40,456 bases of DNA, from NCBI GenBank assembly GCA_022566265.1, contig JADFJG010000018.1:1-40456 (forward strand). Reading direction: 5' to 3'. The position numbers were made by a program, and so were the translations under genes. Below the pieces are notes generated by a model. It worked only from the letters and a program-made list of their open reading frames with translations, was not told where the DNA came from and did not search any database. Below are positions 35,542 through 40,456 of the stretch, piece by piece (the stretch's first letter is position 1; the number at the start of each line of letters is the position of its first letter). This DNA is from Pseudomonadota bacterium (GTDB lineage: Bacteria > Pseudomonadota > Alphaproteobacteria > SMXQ01).

Positions 35542-36276
35542 ATGCGTGTGCTGCTGATAGAGGACGACCTTAACACCTTGAAAAGCATCGAGCTGACGCT
35601 GCGCGCGGAGGGTTTTGCCATCGACGTCGCCAATCTCGGCGAGGAGGGCCTGAAAATGGGCCGGCTCTATGGCGATTACGACATCGTGCTCCTCGATCTC
35701 CTGCTCCCCGATATGGATGGCTATGAGGTACTGGCGCGGCTGCGCACGGCCGGCGTCAAGACGCCGGTGCTCATTCTCTCGGCCCTCGCGGACGCGGAAG
35801 AGAAGATCAAGGGCCTTGGTATCGGCGCCGATGACTATCTGACGAAGCCGTTCGATAAGGGAGAGCTCATCGCCCGCATCCACGCGGTGGTGCGCCGGTC
35901 GCAGGACCGGGCCCGGTCCGTCATTCGCACCGGCGCCCTCGCGGTCGATCTCGATTCCCGCACCATCGAGATCGATGGCCGGCGGGTGCACATGACGACC
36001 AAGGAATTCGGCATCCTCGAGCTCCTGTCGCTGCGCAAGGGGGTGACGCTGAGCAAAGGGAAGTTCCTCGACCATCTCTATGGCGGCCGGGACGAGCCCG
36101 ATCACAAGATCATCGACGTATTCGTCTGCAAGATGCGCCGCAAACTGGCGGCGGCGGGTGACGGCGAAAGCTATATCGAGACGGTGAGGGGAGCGGGCTA
36201 TCTCCTGCGCGATCACGCCGACCGTACGCTCAAGGGCCGGACGGCGGTCTCCCCCGGCGCCACCGCCACCACCTAA
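35542..36276 (+). CDS. ctrA: CtrA-family response regulator
   Basis: This is a 244-residue OmpR-type regulator. The receiver has the acidic pocket (LLIEDD), phospho-acceptor Asp in [16 protein letters not shown], and KPF with the conserved Lys. Its output domain is very close to Ctr[31 protein letters not shown], then [19 protein letters not shown] (Caulobacter has [14 protein letters not shown] and KIIDVFICKLRKKLA). CtrA controls cell-cycle, motility or polarity genes in alphaproteobacteria. The internal ATG at 35542 (MRVLLIEDD) is the proper start. A CtrA box lies upstream. Confidence 0.88.
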   Translation: MRVLLIEDDLNTLKSIELTLRAEGFAIDVANLGEEGLKMGRLYGDYDIVLLDLLLPDMDGYEVLARLRTAGVKTPVLILSALADAEEKIKGLGIGADDYLTKPFDKGELIARIHAVVRRSQDRARSVIRTGALAVDLDSRTIEIDGRRVHMTTKEFGILELLSLRKGVTLSKGKFLDHLYGGRDEPDHKIIDVFVCKMRRKLAAAGDGESYIETVRGAGYLLRDHADRTLKGRTAVSPGATATT

Positions 36277-36519
36277 CCCGCCCTTCGGCAGGGGGTGGAG
36301 CGCCACCGCCACCCGCCGCTCCCAGCCGTCCCGGATCGGGTCCGGCTCCATCGCCCGATGCGCCCCCGCCCGGCGCCGGGATGATGAAACCCAGAATCAA
36401 GGAACATTGACAGGTTGAATACAGGTGCGCTCAATTAATGCTGGATAAAATTCGAGCGCGATCAAGCGTTGTCGAGGAGAGGGGGCACGTCATGGAGGAA
36501 CAATTCGTCGAATGACCAA

Positions 36520-37764
36520 GTGACAAAAGTGGTCCGGCTAAAAAAGAACCTGCGTGATAGCGGAATGATCGTGGCGATCGCGTTGGCTGTCGTGATCCTG
36601 TCAGAAGGGTTTCTGCGCTTACTCTTTCCTCACGCCGGTCCGGCGGCCAGCGCCTATGAGTTTCATCCGGATTACCTGATGACCCTGAAGCCGGGCGTCG
36701 AGAAGACGTTTTTCGGATTGCTCGCCAACGGCAATACGGCGATCCGCTGGCAGACCAACGCGCGGGGTTTTCGCGGCGCGCCGCTGGAGGAAAATCCGGA
36801 TCTCAAGATCATGGTCTATGGCGACTCGAACGTCCAGGCGCGGTTTTCAAGCCTGAAGGACACTTTCTCTCACCGCCTCGAGACCGCGCTCGAGAGCCGT
36901 CTGGGCACCAACGTCGACGTCATAAACGCCGGCGTCATCGGATTCGGTCCCGATCAGAGCCTCCTCAAATTCAGGAAGGAGGCGGATGTTTACCGGCCGA
37001 ACATCGTTATCTTTCATGTTTTCGCCGACAACGACTTTGGCGATCTGTTGAGGAACCGGCTGTTCGAGTTGGCGCCCGACGGCAAGCTCGTCGAAACGCC
37101 GCACGAGAGGAAATTGTTGGAGGAAGAAAAGGCCAGGTTGACGCCCGATGCCAACGCCGTATCGCCATGGTCATCGCTCTATCTCGTGCAGATGGCGCGG
37201 AACTTTAAGAAAAACCTGACGTGGTTCTTTGCCAAATCGGATTCGGACCGGGAGAAGCGGGATAAGTCAGACGAAATCCTGCGTTATTTTGCCGAGAAGG
37301 GCGCGGCGGAATATGCCGTCTACCGGGATCGAAAGCCGCGCCGTTTCAGCCTGCTGGCGGATCAATACGATCTGGACGTGGCGACGGATATCGAGAGTGA
37401 ATCGGCGCGGGCGAAGATCGCCCTGATGGATCGGGTGTTGCGCCAGGCGCGAGACTTCGCGGCTTCCAGAAACACCAAGTTCCTCGTCCTGATCCAGCCG
37501 TCTTCACGGGATCTCACCGAAAACCTTTCGCCGAATTACCGCGACCTGGCAAAATTCAGCGGCTATGGAAGGAACAATCTTTCATCGGCGGTGGACAAGA
37601 TTTGCCGACGCGCCGGCATCGGCAGGATCAATCTGTTCGACATCTTCATGAAGAACGATCCCCAGACGCTCTATTTCAAGAAGGCCGACGGCCATTGGAG
37701 CGACGCGGGACAGGCGCTCGCCGCGGAAGCGACCGCTGACTATGTGCAGCGGGAATTTTTCTAG
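36520..37764 (+). CDS. Membrane-anchored SGNH-hydrolase-like protein
   Basis: This protein of about 414 residues has a basic N-terminus (RLKKNLRD), then a hydrophobic anchor MIVAIALAVVILSEGFLRLLF, and a periplasmic domain. SGNH-like blocks appear as IMVYGDSNVQAR (Ser), GVIGFGPDQSLL (Gly), HVFADNDFGD (Asn) and DGHWSDAGQALAAE (the Asp-His). The layout resembles the AlgJ/AlgX type that acts on polysaccharide O-acetyl groups; the substrate is unknown. The start is uncertain: GTG at 36520, ATG at 36565 or TTG at 36469, none with a good ribosome site. Confidence 0.8.
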   Translation: MTKVVRLKKNLRDSGMIVAIALAVVILSEGFLRLLFPHAGPAASAYEFHPDYLMTLKPGVEKTFFGLLANGNTAIRWQTNARGFRGAPLEENPDLKIMVYGDSNVQARFSSLKDTFSHRLETALESRLGTNVDVINAGVIGFGPDQSLLKFRKEADVYRPNIVIFHVFADNDFGDLLRNRLFELAPDGKLVETPHERKLLEEEKARLTPDANAVSPWSSLYLVQMARNFKKNLTWFFAKSDSDREKRDKSDEILRYFAEKGAAEYAVYRDRKPRRFSLLADQYDLDVATDIESESARAKIALMDRVLRQARDFAASRNTKFLVLIQPSSRDLTENLSPNYRDLAKFSGYGRNNLSSAVDKICRRAGIGRINLFDIFMKNDPQTLYFKKADGHWSDAGQALAAEATADYVQREFF

Positions 37765-37812
37765 CCGGGGTTGGCAAGGGGACTCATCCAGTCTATCGGC
37801 GAACCTGGCGCG

Positions 37813-38133
37813 TTATCCGGTGAGCTTGATATTCCCCCGTTGCACGTCGAGGCGGAGATGGCAGCCGTCGCCGTGCTCGCGGATGAAGTCCGCGACGGTC
37901 TGGCCGTCGCGGTAAAGCTTGTAGCGCGCGCTTGCTTCCTTGCCGCCGCCGCCGGGCGCGTCCATCGGATCGACGATGCGTTCGATGCGGATGGTGGCGG
38001 CGGTTTTCAGGGCTTCCTCGACATTCCCGATGGCCCCTTCCCGGCCTTTTTCAAAGTCCGGGCCGAGGGCGACGTAGAGGTCCTCATAGAGCCGGTCGAG
38101 CTCTTCCACACTCATGCCGGCGAGGGGTTTCAT
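37813..38133 (-). CDS. Small hypothetical protein
   Basis: The 106-residue protein starts at ATG 38133 with GGTGGAG upstream. It begins MKPLAGMSVEELDRLYEDLYVAL, a charged helical opening. It has no transmembrane segment or recognised motif; RLDVQRGNIKLTG closes it. The ORF track's longer version runs through a non-coding region. It is convergent with the SGNH gene. Function unknown. Confidence 0.6.
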   Translation of the reverse strand: MKPLAGMSVEELDRLYEDLYVALGPDFEKGREGAIGNVEEALKTAATIRIERIVDPMDAPGGGGKEASARYKLYRDGQTVADFIREHGDGCHLRLDVQRGNIKLTG

Positions 38134-38206
38134 GGCGTCTCCACCGCGGGACCCATCCCGCCTGCGCGGCCGGAGCCGCTTCGGCGTGGCGAAGTCCCGG
38201 CCGGGC

Positions 38207-38374
38207 TCACGAATAGGCTTGGTAATGCGTGGTGGCGTCCCGTGGCCGCTTGCGTGGCGAGGCATCGGTCCGGCCCGACTTTTCGGCGCCGACTTCGGAG
38301 AAGGCCGAGACCTGCAACAGTTCGAGATCCTCCACCCCGGCGCTTTCGAACCAAACCCGTGAAAGTGAATGGGA
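38207..38374 (-). pseudogene. Unrecognised C-terminal coding fragment
   Basis: A minus-strand frame without start codon reads RVWFESAGVEDLELLQVSA and ends RPRDATTHYQAYS at a TGA. The composition (acidic, hydrophobic periodicity, polar tail) looks like a real protein C-terminus, but the upstream frame meets a stop after about 56 codons. It appears to be a truncated gene lying 74 bp upstream of the small hypothetical gene. Confidence 0.35.
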
Positions 38375-38932
38375 TCAAGGGGGTTTCCCAGAATGTTGCC
38401 CCTGACCGTCTCATTACGCCTCAATGCGTTACGGGTCAGATGGAAAACCCGAGTGTCCCACCAAACCAAACCCCGCCGAAACCGATTGGCACGACGGGGC
38501 TGGTCTCATTCAAAGCGCACAGTGGACGGCTAAATACAGTGGCGCTGTGTGAAATATACGCTCTACCACGGGGCCGGTCAAGAGCAAGCCCAGTGCTAAG
38601 GAGTAAGGGCGACCGGCGGGCCGGCAGCGGCTCGTAAGTAGACTCCAGCCTCACGCGCGCTGCTGACGACGTGAGGGCCGAAATGCGACGGACGGCTCCG
38701 AGGAGCATGTGTGATCGCTGAGGCAGGCAAGGCCACCGCAAAAAGCGCGGGGGTCTTCGTGCTTGCCTCATGCTCAAGGCTCACCAAGAAGCATACGGTA
38801 GATAGAAGTAAGAAAGTGGTGCTTGAGAGTTGAAATGAAGGCTGAAAATAAAAATGGGCCAAAATTTCGTCAATTGAACCAGGGGGCAAAGTGGAGAAAA
38901 GCAAAGACGACGCGGTGATTGCCAAGAGGCGT

Positions 38933-38977
38933 GTAGTGGCCTAGAATTCTCCGTTCTGAAAATCTTCAGGCCACTAC
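38933..38977. repeat. 10-bp perfect inverted repeat directly before the MFVRFR ORF
   Basis: GTAGTGGCCT and AGGCCACTAC enclose 25 bases; the right arm ends one base before the ATG at 38979. It could form a strong hairpin over the translation start or mark the end of a mobile element. Confidence 0.55.
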
Positions 38978-38978
38978 A

Positions 38979-39548
38979 ATGTTCGTTCGTTTCCGCAAAC
39001 TCTCCTGTGACGGATTCAAGCCTCGGAGTGCCGCATCCTCGGCTACCTCGATTGCCTGCCGGTATCCGTGGCGCGGTCCCGATGGTCCCGTGGCCTGCCG
39101 GGGCCATTGTCACGCGAAGCCGCGTTGTCGGTGGCGGGTTGGCCGTGATGAGCAGCTAGTGCCCTACCGGCTCAAGGTCATCCTAGTCGAAAACAAACGG
39201 GTTAACGGCAAGGTGAAGCAGGAGACCATCGCCGTGCTCGGCAGCATTGACGCCATGTTGCTCCCGGAGTTCTGGGATGGGATCGACACGAAAGAAGCGG
39301 CCAAGCTCAAGGCCGACGAGGCGTACCGCATTGGCAAAGGGCTGGGCCCGGTCGCGGCCTATCTGAGCATCGACGAGATCATTCGCGTCGCTGCCATGTG
39401 CGGCGCGGATGCGATCCATCCGGGCTATGGCCTGCTCAGCGAAAATCCGGAATTCGTTGATGCCTGCGACGCCAGCGGCATTACTTTCATCGGCCCAAAA
39501 GCCGCGCATATCAAAAATGAATTTAGTTCCTTTCCACTTTTTCAATAA
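38979..39548 (+). pseudogene. Chimeric ORF: small MFVRFR-type protein fused to a pyruvate carboxylase piece
   Basis: The 189-residue ORF joins unrelated parts. The first begins MFVRFRKLSC and contains YRLKVILVENKRVNGKVKQE and AVLGSIDAMLLPEFW, the pattern of a small alphaproteobacterial protein of unknown function that also resembles the N-termini of IS1634/IS1380-like transposases. Residues 22-60 between these parts look frame-disturbed (Arg/Cys-rich). From about residue 111 it becomes the biotin-carboxylase domain of pyruvate carboxylase. The last dozen residues are the reverse side of a glycosyltransferase gene. The ORF is very unlikely to be a functional protein. Confidence 0.6.
39309..39503 (+). 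pseudogene. Pyruvate carboxylase (biotin carboxylase domain) fragment
   Basis: KADEAYRIGKGLGPVAAYLS is followed by IDEIIRVAAMCGADAIHPGYG and LLSENPEFVDACDASGITFIGPKA. This is the highly conserved N-terminal portion of the biotin-carboxylase domain, and the ADAIHPGYGLLSE motif is diagnostic. Only about 65 codons are present, without the N-terminal start or the ATP-grasp remainder. It is abutted on both sides by unrelated sequence. Confidence 0.8.
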
Positions 39549-39725
39549 CAGCCCCAGAAAGGAGCTAATGTAACTTCTACAGTGAACTATGAGTACCTCT
39601 TCTTTTCTAACTAATGCTCGCAATACCCATGCACCCGTAAGAAGATCATAAAGGGTTGACAGGACGGGAAATCGGGAGTGATATCTCAACGGTTTCCATT
39701 GAATGTCATTCGCCGCCAACAGCAT
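39486..39725 (-). pseudogene. GT4-family glycosyltransferase N-terminal-half fragment
   Basis: The minus-strand frame reads PLRYHSRFPVLSTLYDLL, then VLIVHCRSYISSFLGLLLKKW and GTKFIFDMRGFWADE, which corresponds to about residues 60-130 of a group-1 glycosyltransferase. After FWADE the frame runs into the reverse of the pyruvate carboxylase piece. A stop lies just upstream of the ATG, so the natural N-terminus is missing too. This part is A/T-richer than the polysaccharide cluster, so it is probably not a piece of it. Confidence 0.75.
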
Positions 39726-39822
39726 TGAAATTTAGAGGACGGGCTGAGCCCGGTGAGATATGGCTGATTGGAATGATGTGACGGATAATAGGGGCGTGGT
39801 TCGCCAGCTTCAGGTCTAGCCG

Positions 39823-40456
39823 ATGGTCCTCTCGGTTCTCACATATAACGCATCGAGCGGGTCGGATACCGCCGCCAGTGGTGCGGGTCCATCCACGGCG
39901 ATTACCGGATCGAGCGCCACCAACGGCGCAGGTAATATTGTCAATCTGGATGGCACTCCTGATCTGTCCGGGGTGGCGGTCAATGACATTATCTGGGTCA
40001 ACGTATCCGGGGTCAACATAAACCTTAGTCGGATAACAGCGGTCGATGATGGCGCTGATACTGTAACCACAGAAGACCTGACGGTGCTGGGTGGTGGGGT
40101 TACATGGGCCATCGGCGGCAAGCGCAAGACACTGGAAAACAACACCAGTAAAATGGATTGGGAAGACTCCAAGGCTGGCTGGCGGTTCGTCTTTGAGGCA
40201 GGAACTTATTCGATCACGAAAGACATAGACCCCGGAGTTGGTGACGACACCAATGGGCCAGTCGAGTTCGTATCCAGCGATCCCGGAGTGGTGTTGCCGA
40301 TCTTCGACATCACCACCAATATCCGCATCTTCAACCTAACCGTAGCCTGCAACATTATCATTGATGGCATCAAAGGCACGCGCAGTAGTGGAGGCTGGCC
40401 CGGTTCGGTACTAGTCCGATTAGCTGTCAGCGGCAATGTGTTACAGTTGCGCCGTT
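39823..40456 (+). CDS. Phage-like structural or beta-helix protein, 3' end cut by the window edge
   Basis: An uninterrupted frame runs from ATG 39823 (a TAG lies one codon upstream) to the last base, at least 211 codons. It is absent from the ORF track because it has no stop. The sequence is rich in Ser, Thr, Gly and Asp, with motifs such as GNIVNLDGTPDLSGVAVND, ITAVDDGADTVTTEDL and TWAIGGKRKTLENN. I associate these with phage or prophage virion-type proteins that continue into a parallel beta-helix (here FEAGTYSITKDI). Base composition is lower in GC than the rest. Family assignment is from memory of patterns, not a search. Confidence 0.65.
   Translation, partial: MVLSVLTYNASSGSDTAASGAGPSTAITGSSATNGAGNIVNLDGTPDLSGVAVNDIIWVNVSGVNINLSRITAVDDGADTVTTEDLTVLGGGVTWAIGGKRKTLENNTSKMDWEDSKAGWRFVFEAGTYSITKDIDPGVGDDTNGPVEFVSSDPGVVLPIFDITTNIRIFNLTVACNIIIDGIKGTRSSGGWPGSVLVRLAVSGNVLQLRR

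Larger units (their letters stand above)
38134..38978. other. 845-bp gene-poor stretch at the boundary of the mosaic right end
   Basis: No complete gene is convincing here. A C-terminal coding fragment lies at 38207-38374 on the minus strand. The remaining small ORFs overlap each other in all frames without coding character. The stretch marks the change from normal gene content to gene pieces. Confidence 0.45.

Noticed and set aside
36407-36440. TTGACA promoter upstream of the SGNH gene
   Set aside because: No acceptable -10 box is found at 16-18 bp; the nearest A/T-rich hexamers fall at the wrong spacing.
38561-38640. tRNA-like stretch (GCTCTACCACGGGGCC)
   Set aside because: It cannot be folded into a cloverleaf; no matching T-arm or acceptor stem is present.

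Overview
The window is high-GC DNA, most likely from an alphaproteobacterium of Rhodospirillales type. It carries a CtrA-family cell-cycle regulator preceded by a CtrA box, a DUF1127 gene, a MarR-type EPS regulator, and frequent GTG and TTG starts. Most of it is a surface-polysaccharide locus. Every assignment comes from reading motifs and gene order; no database search was run.

From about 1 to 23.6 kb, all genes run on the minus strand. The first block (23.6-20.6 kb) holds a ColD/RfbH-like sugar 3-dehydratase, gmd, a 36-codon ORF and a family 2 glycosyltransferase. A sigma70-like promoter with two inverted-repeat operators at about 20.5 kb then starts a second, very long operon. It begins with a MarR-type EPS regulator and an RfaH-like NusG paralogue. 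Between the RfaH-like gene and the ABC exporter is a leader containing GCGGTAGCGTG, the core of the E. coli ops element that recruits RfaH, flanked by two hairpins. The operon continues with wzm and wzt, three extended SDR sugar enzymes, an adenylyltransferase-kinase fusion with domains in reverse order to HldE, an orphan E1 alpha/beta TPP enzyme, an SDR, an acetolactate-synthase-like TPP enzyme, a zinc-type dehydrogenase, four SAM methyltransferases, an unrecognised protein and a GT4 glycosyltransferase with a long N-terminal extension. Neighbouring genes from wzm to the methyltransferase at 9.4 kb mostly overlap through ATGA, GTGA, TTGA or TGATG junctions. The locus therefore looks self-contained: regulator, antiterminator with its recruitment site, exporter, and enzymes for an unusual sugar that is probably 3,6-dideoxy, possibly branched, and methylated.

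From 24.1 to 26.8 kb, the accessory envelope genes continue with a flippase-like membrane protein, an LpxD-like hexapeptide acyltransferase and a GmhA-like isomerase. From 27 to 38 kb the genes are of a general nature: a duplicated pentapeptide-repeat protein, a ceramidase-like membrane protein, a nitroreductase, an AT-richer Fic protein, an SRPBCC protein, a sodium/solute symporter, DUF1127, EI24, CtrA, an SGNH-type protein and a small hypothetical protein.

The last 2.2 kb (38.2-40.5 kb) is different. Truncated pieces of unrelated genes (an unrecognised C-terminus, a small MFVRFR-type protein, pyruvate carboxylase, and a GT4 glycosyltransferase in reverse orientation) abut one another and end in a partial phage-like protein. 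This could be a real recombination scar, or an amplification or assembly chimera.
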